Assembly (NCBI GenBank): GCA_018398765.1
Contig: JAHBMJ010002707.1
Span: 2,213 to 49,712, forward strand
Direction of reading: 5' to 3'
Length of the DNA: 47,500 nucleotides
From: Chromera velia
Taxonomy: Eukaryota > Sar > Chromeraceae
Both the position numbers and the translations under genes were made by a program. The notes beneath the pieces are model-generated. The model was not told the DNA's origin. It saw only the letters and a program-made list of their open reading frames with translations, and did no database searches. Position 1 is the stretch's first letter, and the number at the start of each line of letters is the position of its first letter. Below are positions 34,890 to 45,441 of the stretch, one piece after another.

Positions 34890-36372
34890 CTAAAAAAAAA
34901 TGCTGTTGATCGACATCGTTCCCTTAAAAGACTGACGACTCTTTGAGGTCTTGTTCAGGAGAGACTGCTCTCCAGATTTCTTGCCGTCACCCTAAAGAGC
35001 AAGTTCCTCCTACCAGAAGTCCTCTCTGTTACGCTCTGTTGGAAACTTCGAGGTTTTTAAGCTGTATTCTTTTTTTGACAAGTCCGTTCAACCCGCCTCC
35101 ACTTTTTGGTCAGAGTGTATCTTTCTCAAACTACCTTTTCCTTTGTTGTTTTTGGCCTGTTCGCTTGGAAGGACACGCCAATAGATCCAAATGGGGGTAG
35201 GGACGCTAGTGGTCATCCGAATCAAAAGGCCGGTCTGAAGAGGAACCACTCAGACAACAAGAAGGCACAAGAGACTCAGTTGGAGGAAAAGAAGAATGAG
35301 AGAGAGTATGAAAAGTTCCGAGGCACCAACCCCCAAAATAGGAAGAAAATGAAGAAGCAGCAGGGCAGAGATGTAGAGGAAGAAAGAGATGGGGAGAATG
35401 GAAAGGCTGACGATGTGTCGATGGGGTTGGGGGATGAAAAAAAAAACTGACCATGTGTAAAAGAGAAATGAAGGGTTTTTTCATTGGACTTAAACAGTCT
35501 CACAGAGAGAAGGAATTCAAGAAAAAAGCTAAGAAGCACTACGATCTCCTCAGCACCCTAATAAATGAGCGTCTCTTTAAAATGGAAGTGCATATTGAAA
35601 AGAAGATGGAACAGCTCGTCCGACGTATCCTGAGAAAACCCAGACCAGTCAGCCTTCCCCCCAGTCTTCCCCCGTCTGAGCCAGCGCCAGCTGCCCTATC
35701 TTGATAGAACGCTGAGTCTCCTGCAAGCTTCCCCAGAGAAGGGGGAGTTGCTACCACTGTCAACGCCGAGTTCAGCAAGTATATGGAGGAAATCGCAGTG
35801 AACAGAGACAGAGTGGAGCTCGGGAACCTTTTTTTTTTTGTTCAACAGGTCGGTGTACTCTTTGGCACTCTTTTGACCTCGGCTGACAGTTCCAAAATTT
35901 TAAGTGCTGAATTTTACCTTGCGCTCTCTATTCTGTTTTGCTGCAAAGGGTATACGACGCACTGTGATCGGGAGTTTTGGAGGGGGGCCGAACTCCTGCG
36001 CCCTTGCCTGAGGTTTCCGAACTCTACAAATCTCCGAAAATAGGACAAGCGGGTGAAACTGCTGGAGTCCTATATCACCTCTACAGCCGGGAAGACCACA
36101 GTCGACAACAACAACCTGACCTCCAAGTTATACGAGGTGATTTTCAAGGGTTATCAAGGGTTTTTTCAGCGAGTTTGGCTCTTGTCTCCCCCCCACGCTG
36201 AATCTCCATAAAGCCGGCAAGGATTCAAAGAGGTTTTTGAAGCAGCTGAGCCTTCTCAGCAGACCGGGAAGTGAATATCATGACGAGATGAAGGGAGAAC
36301 TGAAGGCGCTGAGAGAGTCAGTCGGCCCATTTTCTTTCCTTTCCTCTTGGTCTTTTGAACTTTCTATCTTTC

Positions 36373-36390
36373 TCTCCTTCTTTCCTTCCT

Positions 36391-36422
<32 letters not shown>
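36373..36422 (+). repeat. (CTTT)n microsatellite
   Basis: CTTT units in a presumed intron following the GAAGGCGCTGAGAGAGTCAG exon end near 36324. Confidence 0.95.
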
Positions 36423-36423
<1 letters not shown>

Positions 36424-36740
36424 TCCCTATTTTTATTCCCAGGCTATAGCCTGTGAGGTTGCTTTTATGAATCGATGTTCAACTTACTGGTTCGAAATCA
36501 ATAGGAAATCAAACGTTTTGTGTGTGTCTTTCATTCTTTCTGTCTTCCTCTTTACCTTTGTTCCAAATTGTAGCATCACAGAAAACGCGGCAAGTGTTTT
36601 CGTGAATGGCTAGGAATGGTTAGATGAATGGTGATGAAGTGTTCAGCTTCTTTGTTAACACCTTGTACCTCGACATGGAAACGGCCCATTCGTTTGTCCA
36701 CAACGGGGAGGCACTCCAAAATATAAATGTGGTCATCGAA

Positions 36741-38275
36741 CGACTTTATAGTAGCAATTTAAGCTCTAAAACATTTAAAATAAACTTCAGACTTATTTTA
36801 TAAGCAAAAGAAGTTCTAAAAAACAAAATAATGACACTTTTAGAGTATTGGTTGAAGGTTCTTACTCGGTTTGAGCTTAAAAAAAAAAAAAACTATACGT
36901 CTCCACCTCTAGGTTCTTAGGTTCCTAGAACCTAGGTTCTAGCCTTCTCAGTCTGACCCTCCAAGAACCCCAAAGAACCCGTCCAAAACTAGTTATGAAA
37001 CATTGAATACGATGAAAATATTCAAAAGTTTGTCCACCAATCTGACTAGAAAACGTTGGAAAAGGACTGTGAGAGGTAGAGGGAAAACATTGGAAAAGGG
37101 TAGGGGTATTGAAGATGATGAGTGGGTGGTGATAGATGTAGAGATCCCCATTAAGTTGGATAACACACCAGAGGGAGAAGAACTCGAAAGTTTGCGGGAG
37201 CAGATTCAAATAGAAGACGCAGCATAAGAACAGTCCCTTTCTGTCTTTGCACGAGCGGTGACGACACTTGAAGAGAAGTAAGGGGGGGTGACAGGGGTTA
37301 TCTCCTTTGAAGTACCAAACCGTGGTATGATGCGGTTGAGTGTGGTTTGTGCTCTCTTGTATCAAGAAAAGTTGTCAAACGATCGGGGGGTGAGAGTGCG
37401 TACAAAGTCCCACAGTCAGGCATTGATTTGGAAAGGCGAGTATTCTATCATGGTGGGACAACTTGTGGCGTGCCAGTATGATGAGGGTGAGGGCTTAGAG
37501 AGAAAACTGAGTTGATACGTTTCCAAGGTGGTGAACATTTTGTCGTGGAATGACAAAAAGAAAGCTTTTGAGCCCTCAGGGTTGCGAGCGATTGCACACA
37601 TCAAAGATGAAGAAAGGGACCTAGATGAACTATACCAGATTGCTGTGCATATATATCCTAAGTCCGACGAGGCTTCGACCGACTTAGCCGACATGCACGC
37701 TTCCTCTCTCCTTTGGCAGTTAGACTGAAACAGGAAGCCTAAAAAGATTTGCATCGATAACGTCCCACTTTTTTCTATGTTCTTTTACATTCAGCATACA
37801 TATGAAATGAATGAAACCGTCTTCATGAAAGATGGAGCTTGCTCGTCTTCTAAATCTGTTTGAAGAGAAGAAAAAGCGAGTTGACAGCTGAGTTTTATGA
37901 TTTTAACGGTCAATTTTGGCATATGTAAGCATCTGTCTTATTTAGTTGGATCATTTTAATCATTTAAATTAGCTTTTTAGTCTTTTTGAAGCTTTAGCGG
38001 GGGGGCTCTTCATGGTTCTTACAGGTTTTTATCTAGGTTCCTAGAACCTAGGTTCTAGTGGTCTAGAGAATAAGAACCAAATGATGGAGACACCACTTTG
38101 ACGCAATGTAGACTTGATTCTTCTTTAAAAAACCTTTAAAAATCTGAAAGAACCTTACACTAACGAGTCTAGAAAAGCAAAAAACAGTGTTAGAACCTAT
38201 TAGAACCTATGTTGTATCATCTTCAATTACTGTATAAACATGTACGGTACTAGGGTTCTACCTAGGAGTGCTGCC
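36741..38275 (+). mobile_element. Probable nested insertion with a decayed ORF
   Basis: This AT-rich stretch separates coding remnants of the surrounding gene. Near each end it has the palindromic phrase AGGTTCCTAGAACCTAGG (about 36919-36945 and 38032-38058) and scattered TAGGTTCT/AGAACCTA units. Inside, a single frame runs from 37003 to 37728, broken by TAA 37225, TAA 37279 and TGA 37513. It encodes ordinary-looking protein (DDEWVVIDVEIPIKLD, ISFEVPNRGMMRLSVVCALL, RAIAHIKDEERDLDELYQIA) of no family I know. Boundaries are approximate and no target duplication was found. Confidence 0.45.
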
Positions 38276-38639
38276 CCGTAGTTTGTCCAGAATGCGGCCT
38301 GTAGACAGAGGCTCTCGTTTCCGAAGATTCTCTGTAGGAAAAAGACGATCGCCGACTTCGTCAAGGTCTTTCAGAAGGCGCTGGTGACCGGCAAGCTGTA
38401 CATCGGGGCATACTTTGAAGATTTCGCTCCAGATGGAACTGGTGGGGTCTTTGGGTCGGAAGCGGCGTTTGCGGCCATGTTCTATGCCAAGGTGTGTCCC
38501 CCTTTTTGCCTTCCCCGAATTTTCTGCTTGTGGCACTCAGAATCGCTCGGCTTTCTCTTCTTCTCTTTCTGTCTCTGTCTGATATCCCTACGTTTGTCCG
38601 AGACCGTTTTCCTGCACTATGTGTGTTTATGCCTGTATG

Positions 38640-38739
38640 TGTATCTGTATATATATGTATGTATGTGTGTATGTATGTATATATACGTGTATACATGTGT
38701 GCGTGTGCGTATGTATGTGTATGTGTGTGTGTGTATATA

Positions 38740-38779
<40 letters not shown>

Positions 38780-38970
38780 TATCTGTATATGTGTGTATAT
38801 GTGTGTGTGTGTATGTCTATGTATATGTGCGTATGTGTGTGTGTGTGCGTATGTGTGTGTGTGTGTGTGTGTATGTGTGTGTGTGTGTGTATGTGTGTGT
38901 ATGTGTGTGTGTATGTATATGTGTATATGTATGTGTGTATGTATGTGTGTATGTATGTGTGTGTGTGTGT
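38640..38970 (+). repeat. (TG)n/(TATG)n microsatellite, about 330 bp
   Basis: TG, TATG and TATA units make up almost the whole stretch. It lies in a presumed intron of the broken gene, between the donor at 38492 and the next exon near 38979. Confidence 0.95.
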
Positions 38971-40039
38971 TGTTTCTGTATAAATGTAGTCCATTGCAAG
39001 AATTCAAGTGCGGGTACAGTGGATGCCAGATGTCGGACTCCGTCATCTGACATCCATTATCGAGTTTTCACAAGAGGCCATTCGGGATGCCAACGAGACC
39101 TTGTAACGTCCTGCCCCCCCTGTTTTGACACCTGAGGAGCATGAAAAGCTTACGGTTCGAATCAACAAGGTAGAGGAATACCTGAGAGACGCTCTGTTCC
39201 CTCAGAGAGCAGAGTGGGGAGAAGAGATCTTTTCCCAAATCTGGAGTCAGAAGTCGGGGTTTCTGAATTATAAAAAAAAAGATGAGGTGGGAAATGAGGG
39301 TGGACTGCAGCGTCTCCAGCTGCTGTCTCATGTGAGAGAGGGCGACGGTTTGGAGGGAGACGTGGATAGGGGGTCGGTCTCATACGGCAGAGGGGAAGAG
39401 GCAGGGCAGTTAAATACCAATGGAGAAGAGGGTGTGGCCCGTGTGGGGGGTGGGATTGGGGAGGAGAGTGAAGTGCTTTCCACGTCCTTGAATGGAAGGG
39501 GGGAGGATGAGGAAGAGAGTGAGAGACGTGTGGAGGTTCAGAATAGAAAGGGGGCAGAGAAATATAGAAGAAGATTCCGAAAGGAAAGCAAAGAGTCAGA
39601 CGAAGACCACTCGGAGCAGGGCCAACGGGCCCTGTTCTGTTCTGACGATGAAGCAGACGAAGACGAAGATGAGGGGGGGTCTGACGAAGATGACGAGGAT
39701 TCCGAGGGCTCGGGCTCTCAGTCTGAGTCCGACACCAAAATTGCGCAGCTGGAGGCACAGCTGCAAAAGCTTATGCTGCAGAAGAAGAAGGCATCCTCTG
39801 AAAAAACACGACAGGGTCTAAGTCAGACAGTCCCTAGCTGTCTCTATACTTAGAAGAAGAAAGGGGGGGGTGGCAGTAGCAGCAGAGTGCCACTGGCATT
39901 GAAGGACAGTGTCACCCGTTTATGGATGGAGGGGGCGGCAGCAGCTGCTGCGGCTGTGTCATCATCTTCGTCTTCCCTCCAACCCTCCCGAACAGCTCCC
40001 ACCGCCTCCTACAAGTCGAGACAGTATAAGAACTGAAAG

Positions 40040-40295
40040 ACGTTCCCTTCTCTCTCCACTCACCCAGCACCCAATCCTCCTGCCTCTGGCGGCTGTCGGT
40101 CTTTTATGTTTGGGAGATGCTTTTCCGTTCCCCCACCTAACACCCAACCCCCATGCCTGTAGCGAGTTTTCTCTGGCGGCTATCAGTCCTTTGTATTCGA
40201 AAGATGCTTCTCTCTCTCCCTACTAAACACCTAACCCCCTTGCCTGCAGCGAGTTTTCTCTGGCGGCTGTCGGTTTAGCCTTTGTGTTCGCGTAT
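40040..40295 (+). repeat. Tandem repeat with an 87 bp unit
   Basis: The anchor CTGGCGGCTGTCGGT recurs at 40086, 40173 (one variant) and 40260, each followed by a TTTGTRTTCG/TTTATGTTTGGG segment and then a CT-rich, CACCTAACACCC-type block. The last copy is split by the element at 40296. Confidence 0.85.
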
Positions 40296-40590
40296 CATCA
40301 GTGGGTTAACTCAAAGGGGTACTTTCATAATAATTATAAATGTTCATAGTGACTCTGAATTTTATAATGATTATGGGGAGTCACCTAACTTTGGAAGCCG
40401 ATTTCTCACCAAAAAATCACTTTCTCAAAAAACGGTTTAAACGAGTTTATTTGTCTCATAAAGATGAATCTTTTTGGCTGTAAAACTCCTTCAAATTCTT
40501 ATTTTTTTCATAAGGCCACCCATAATGATTATAAAGATTTTATAGTCGCTATAATGATGCCATAATGATTAACAAGTTAACCCACTGATG
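40296..40590. mobile_element. 295 bp MITE with an empty site in the adjoining repeat
   Basis: The ends are CATCAGTGGGTTAACT and its reverse complement, with AT on each side. The flanks rejoin as a copy of the 87 bp tandem unit (TTTATGTTTGGGAGATGC in the intact copy), giving a built-in empty site. The interior has ATAATGATTATG units and no coding sequence. Confidence 0.8.
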
Positions 40591-41028
40591 ATGTTTGGGA
40601 GATCCTTCAAACCTTTTCATAAATAATTGTGATATCGCACGAATTGAATGAATGACACGGCGGTCTCCATTGAATCCCATACAGCCCATAATTCAAGCTA
40701 CGCAGCCTCTAGAACTTGAAAAAAGAAAGGAAACAAAAATAAATATAATCATTATTTGAATTATCACATATTAATAATTATGTGACTACATGTTCATATG
40801 CTAATCATTACGAGATTATAATGAAAATGATGGTTCTAAACATATTTTAAATTCATAATGACAATTATGTTTATAATGATTATGTCCATTATAAATGATA
40901 TAATGCCACACAGTGGCATAATGATTATAGGATACTGACGGTTACACCCATAATGATTATGACTTTCAAAGTCACTATGAGATTTCATAATTATTATGAA
41001 GGTACCTCTTCAAGTTAACCCACTGATG

Positions 41029-42769
41029 AACAGTTTACAGAAGGTTTAGCTCTAGAGCGATCTTGGATTCCAATCAGCTGGGTTCATTCTATCATTACAC
41101 AATTTTTACTTATGCTTCTCCATGTTCTCAGACTCCTGATCTATGACAAACAGACATTAGCCTTAAACGATCCTATCTGTTGCTCAAATGACATGTTGCT
41201 TGAATGCGAACATTGTGAAGGTCAGACTCGACTTCGATCGATGCATGCGCAACATGTACGAAGCAAAGCGCGGCGGCAAAATTTGGTGTGGCACGCTGGT
41301 TTAGTCAGTCACGGCACATGCGAAGGCTCAAAGGGCAGTGCCATAGGGTAGGACTCCACACTTTTTTGCGCCCTCCCGGTCAAAAGCAGCAGCAAACGTA
41401 CTTTCTTCCATTCATTCACGGAGAGAGAGAAGGGGTCCTTTCCAAGCAGAGCCATTGCTAGCTCGCGACGTGGCAGCGTTTTTTGTCTCCGCGCAGGGGG
41501 CACGGGGCGCCAATGGCGAGTGAAAGACAGGGTGAAGTGAAAACCGAGCTGATTGAATGGACGAACTCCGACGGAGGACGACGGAGAAGCGTAAAGAAGT
41601 AAAGGGTTAGAGAGAGAAAAGAATCGGACAGAAAGAGTCGTTTGTTGAAGAGTCATTACTTGAGAGTAAGTTAAGTGATTCCAGGTCAATTTCTGGCCAG
41701 CAGGGGCGATTGAAGTTGATGTAAAAGAGAAATTAGGAAAAAAAAAAATGCAATAGAGAGGCAGGCAGAGTCAGAAACTAAGGGTGGATAGATTAGGGTA
41801 GATTAGGAAGAAACTAGCCTAGGCACGATAACCTCCCTGAACCTAAGTGCTACTTGAAAAAATATAATCAAAATGATCTCTATCTGCGACATCGTTTTTC
41901 AAGAAACCGTCCATACTTGCGGCATACATGGTTAAGATACCATCCAGATATGTCCAGATAAGCGGCTTTAGCTTTTAAGACACCGTAAGTGATCCGCATG
42001 TGCAGTGCGAACTTTCACGGACTTTCAAGCTTATCTAAAACAAAAATACAGCTTCAACTTTCAAGTGGTAGTTAGGTATAGTTAAGTTTAGGGAGGTCGG
42101 TACAATACCCAATACCGTGTGAACTAATGGCCGGTATGCTGGGACGTGTTATGCATCCACGAACTCTGAAGAAATCCACGGGTCGCACAAAATCTACGGC
42201 CCAAGTATAAAATCTGCGGGTCAAAATCTACCTCCAGGGTGGTGGTCAGAAAGCCGTTTTTGAAATGGGAAGATGCCTTTGGCCCACCGGAAAAGTTTTT
42301 GGTAGGCGCCGTGGGCACCGCCGGGAAACTGCCGGTAGGCGCCGAAGGCGCCGTCCGGACACTGCCGATGGGTGCCAAAGCGCTGCCTAGACCTTGCCGG
42401 TGGGCGCTAAAGGCCGGCGCCGCCTGCATAAACTTTGTTGAAGGCATGACGTGACAATGTCATGTGTATGGACGCATGCGTGCATGTACATCGTTCGTTG
42501 ATCATCGGTGTTTGTGCATGAGTCCCGATGAGTCCGGTCTCGCATATTTTTCAATGTCTTCTCATATTTTTTCCATCAACTTGGCAGTGTGCACCGGAGG
42601 CTCCGGAGCCGAGACCAGAGCCAAAATGAAGATAGTGTTCTGCCTAGCCTTTCTTTGCAACTTGTAGAGGGAGGAACTAAGCCGTCTCCTTCCGTCAGAA
42701 TCCGTTTCCGTCCGTCTCCTGCGGTCTCCTGTCATGTCCTGCCGTCTACGCGAAGCGGAGGCAGTTATG
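41029..42769. other. Intergenic region
   Basis: No supported gene. It contains unique-looking DNA with short open frames (41112-41351, 41309-41689), an AT-rich stretch, short AAAATCYACGGG units near 42170-42230, and a GC-rich tandem repeat at 42300-42430. Confidence 0.55.
42300..42430 (+). repeat. GC-rich tandem repeat, unit about 33 bp
   Basis: Four degenerate units begin GGTAGGCGCC, GGTAGGCGCC, GATGGGTGCC and GGTGGGCGCT and end in CTGCC or CTTGCC. On the minus strand they would encode an 11-residue repeat in a short open frame, which I do not regard as a gene. Confidence 0.7.
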
Positions 42770-44355
42770 CAGCCAGTCAGATCCAGTGAGCCCCTCCGTC
42801 AATCACTCACTGACAGCCAGGCTGAGCCAGTCAATCAGTCAGCCAGTCAGCTTGTCAGCCAACAAAGCCAGTCAGTCAGTCTGCCAGTCAGCCAGCCACT
42901 GGCAGTCAACCAGCAAGTCAGCGCAAGTCAGCCAGTCAGTCAGCTAGTCAGTTAGCCAGTCAGTCAGCCAGTCAGTCAGTGAGTCAGTGAGTTAGTGAGT
43001 TAGTCAGTCAGTCAGTTAGTCAGTCAGTCAGTCAGTCAGTCAGTGAGTTAGTCAGTGAGCCAGTCGGTCAGCCAGTCAGTCGGAGAGTCAGTCAGTCAGT
43101 CAGTCAGTCAGTCATGAGTTAGTCAGTCAGTCAGTGAGTTAGTCAGTAAGCCAGTGAGCCAGTGAGTCAGCCAGATTCAGCCAGTTAGTCGGTGAGTCAA
43201 TCAGTCAGTCAGTGAGTCATAAGTCAGTCAGTCAGCGAGTTAGTCAGTCAGTCAGTTAGTTAGTCAGTGAGTCAGTCAGTGAGCCAGTTGGTCAGCCAGT
43301 CAGTCGGAGAGTTAGTCAGTCAGTCAGTCAGTCAGTCAGTCAGTCATGAGTTAGTCAGTCAGTCAGTGAGTCAGTCAGTAAGCCAATGAGTTAGCCAGAT
43401 TCAGCCAGTCAGTCGGTGAGTCAGTCAGTCAGTCAGTGAGTCATAAGTCAGTCAGTCAGCGAGTTAGTCAGCCAGACAGTGAGTTAGTCAGTCAGTTAGT
43501 CTGTCAGTAAGTTAGCCTGTCAGTCAGCCTGCCAGTCAACTAGTAAGTCAGCGCAAGTCAGCCAGCTACTCAGCCCGTGCGAGTCATTCTGCAAGTCGGG
43601 CAGTTAGTCAGCCGCGGGCAGTCAGTGAGTCAGTGAGTCAGTCAGTCAGTCAGTCTGACTCAGTCAGTCAGTCAGTCAGTCGGTTTAACTTAGTCAGTCA
43701 GTCAGTCAGTCATAAGTCAGTTAGTCAGTCAGTGAGTTAGTCAGTCAATGAGTCAGAGAGTCAGTTAGTCAGTAAATCACTAAGTCAGTCAGTTAGTTAG
43801 TCAGTCACTGACAGTCAGTCAGTCAGTCAGTCAGTCAGTGGGTCAGTCAGTCAGTCAGTCAGTGAGTCATGAGTTATGAGTCCGTCAGTCAGTAAGTCAG
43901 TGAGCCAGACAGTGAGTCAGTCAGTCAGTCAGTCTATCAGTTAGTCTGTCAGTCTGTCAGTAACTTAAAGTCAGCCAGTCAGTCAGCCTGCCAGTCAACC
44001 AGTAAGTCAGCGCAAGTCAGCCTGCCAGTCAGCCCGCGCGAGTCATTCCGCAAGTCAGGTAGTCTCAGCCGGTCAGTCAGTGAGTCAATCAGTGAGTCAT
44101 GAGTCATGTTAGTCAGTCAGTTAGTCAGTCAGTCAGCCAGTCAGTGAGTCAGATGTGAGTGAGTCAGTCAGTGAGTCATGAGTTATGAGTCACTCAGTCA
44201 GTGAGTCAGTGAGCCAGCCAGTGAGTCAGTCAGTCAGTCTGTTAGTAAGTGAGCCAGTCAGTCAGCCTGCCAGTCAACCAGTAAGTCAGCGTCAGTCATT
44301 CTGCAAGTCAGCTAGTCAGTCAGCCAGTCAGCCAATCAGTAAGCCGGTCAGCCGT
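42770..44355 (+). repeat. (CAGT)n satellite, 1.6 kb, with higher-order structure
   Basis: Almost all of the sequence is CAGT/GTCA tetranucleotides with TAGT, GAGT and CAGC variants. Longer phrases repeat: CCAGATTCAGCCAG at 43171 and 43395 (224 bp apart), and AAGTCAGCGCAAGTCAGCC-type blocks at about 42915, 43540, 44000 and 44282. Growth therefore involved unequal exchange of blocks as well as slippage. On the plus strand it is a run of GTCAGT donor-like units. Confidence 0.95.
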
Positions 44356-45441
44356 AAGGGCCTTCCTGAAGAAGAGGACGTGGAGTCGCAGCTAGCTTTG
44401 AAGACGGGTGCAAAAAGCGAAGTGTACGGCTTAAACGGTGTACTCAGAAGAAAGAGGCGCTCTGTGACCGGTTCGGGTCAGGTTGGGACAATTCTAACTC
44501 TGATGTGTCACTGTGCCAGCAGCTAGCGTAAGGGAAACGCGGCCAGATGCAGTAAGATGTTTCAATGGAGGATAAATAACTTCAAATTTCTTTTTTAGGA
44601 AAAATTCTAAGAAAAGATACTTTAAAATAATTCTAATATATCATTTTATATTGCAATGTTTAATCACTACTACTCTACTAGAACCATGTCATTATTTTTA
44701 TAAACTTCTTTTTCATTATATGTATGTATAATAATATAAATACTTATAAATACTATTTTTCGGGGAAAATCCGGTATGAAGCGGTTTTTGAGAAGGAAAC
44801 TGCCGGTAGTTTGTTTTTTTCATGGGAAAAGACCGGTAAATGGTATGAAAGAGCCTACAAAATCTGACTAGCGCCTGGGGGGTATCAAAATCTGTGGGTG
44901 CGGCCTGGGTAGGGGGCCGGAGGAAGGAGTTGCGGGGGATTAATTAAGTGCCCCCCGGGTGGAGAGTTCCGTGCGAACATGCTCCAAGCCTCGCTCCGCC
45001 CTCCGGGGCCATGATGCTGTGTGCATGCGTGCGTCGAACTCGCATGCGTGCATTTCCGGGACACTCGCATGCACCGCCAGACCCGTTTCAATCAAATTCA
45101 ATGTGGGGGGCACTTAATTAAATTGAATCTAATAGCAGAAATTTCCTGTCGTGATCATGCAGTGTGTGCATGAGTCAGACACGTTCATTCCCTGAAAAGG
45201 ACTGAAGTTTGAGCAAAGCTCTGTACAAGGAGTAGCATATTCACGAAAAAAAGCAAAGACACCTTCACAACTGTGATTGACGGGGGAGTAGATTACTGGA
45301 ATTTTCATCTCGCATTTCTATTGATACTTATCAATGGTCTCACAAAATACACGCACCTGACTCTTTCTGGGTCGTGTGTTCTTGACACACGTCTTCAGTT
45401 CGACTGGTGCGAAGTTCCGCCTGCAATCAGGTACAGCTTCA
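44356..45441. other. Upstream region of the PAS gene
   Basis: AT-rich DNA with repeated CCGGTA phrases (about 44772-44840) and a 182 bp TIR element. The promoter and possible 5' exons of the PAS gene should lie in the last 300 bases; an acceptor-like CAATCAG precedes 45431. Confidence 0.5.
44940..45121. mobile_element. 182 bp TIR element at a TTAA-like target
   Basis: A perfect 17 bp inverted repeat, TTAATTAAGTGCCCCCC at 44940-44956 and its complement at 45105-45121, bounds a GC-rich core with several GCATGC motifs. The outer TTAA on each side may be a target duplication, as in TTAA-specific transposons. No coding capacity. Confidence 0.7.

Larger units (their letters stand above)
35106..40036 (+). 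pseudogene. Broken multi-exon gene of unknown family
   Basis: Coding-like segments in one direction: 35106-35450 and 35453-35850 (basic, coiled; frames joined across an A10 run), 35950-36200 with YEVIFKGYQGFFQRVWLL, 36190-36325 with LNLHKAGKDSKRFLKQ (joined across a C8 run), 36575-36740 with FFVNTLYLDMETAHSFVHNG, 38282-38491 with TGKLYIGAYFEDFAPDG, 38979-39106 with IQVRVQWMPDVGLRHLTS, then an acidic/Ser-rich part and a basic C-terminus (SYKSRQYKN) ending at 40036. In-frame stops: TGA 35702, TAG 35705, TAG 36041, TAG 36611, TAA 39104 and perhaps TAG 39851 (which could be an intron end). Each fits one C-to-T change. A 1.5 kb nested insertion interrupts it after about 36740. I recognise no domain; the acidic and basic tail would suit a nucleic-acid binding protein, but that is a guess. 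Confidence 0.55.
33438..41028. mobile_element. Candidate 7.6 kb two-gene DNA transposon
   Basis: The left end (33438) reads CATCAGTGGGTTAACT and the right end (41013-41028) is its exact reverse complement. Both ends are followed inward by several copies of the near-palindrome CATAATGATTATG. AA flanks each end, fitting a 2 bp target duplication. A separate 295 bp element with the same termini (40296-40590) is flanked by AT on both sides, again 2 bp. Between the ends are one minus-strand gene (33998-34889) and one broken plus-strand gene (about 35106-40036). The transposase, if any, is not recognised. The link between the two distant ends is an inference; they could instead belong to two separate non-autonomous copies. 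Confidence 0.45.

Noticed and set aside
38384-39135. Long Cys/Val/Tyr open frames in several frames
   Set aside because: They come from the TG/TATG microsatellite, which stays open in most frames. Only the short part before 38491 is real coding remnant.
35702-39853. Reassigned stop codons (TAA/TAG/TGA read as amino acids)
   Set aside because: All three stops occur in the same broken gene together with homopolymer frameshifts, while intact genes here end at normal TAA and TGA stops.
42770-44355. CRISPR-like array
   Set aside because: The repeat is a 4 bp unit with no spacers, in a eukaryotic context.
42734-44526. Ser/Gln/Val-rich open frames
   Set aside because: Translations of the CAGT satellite.
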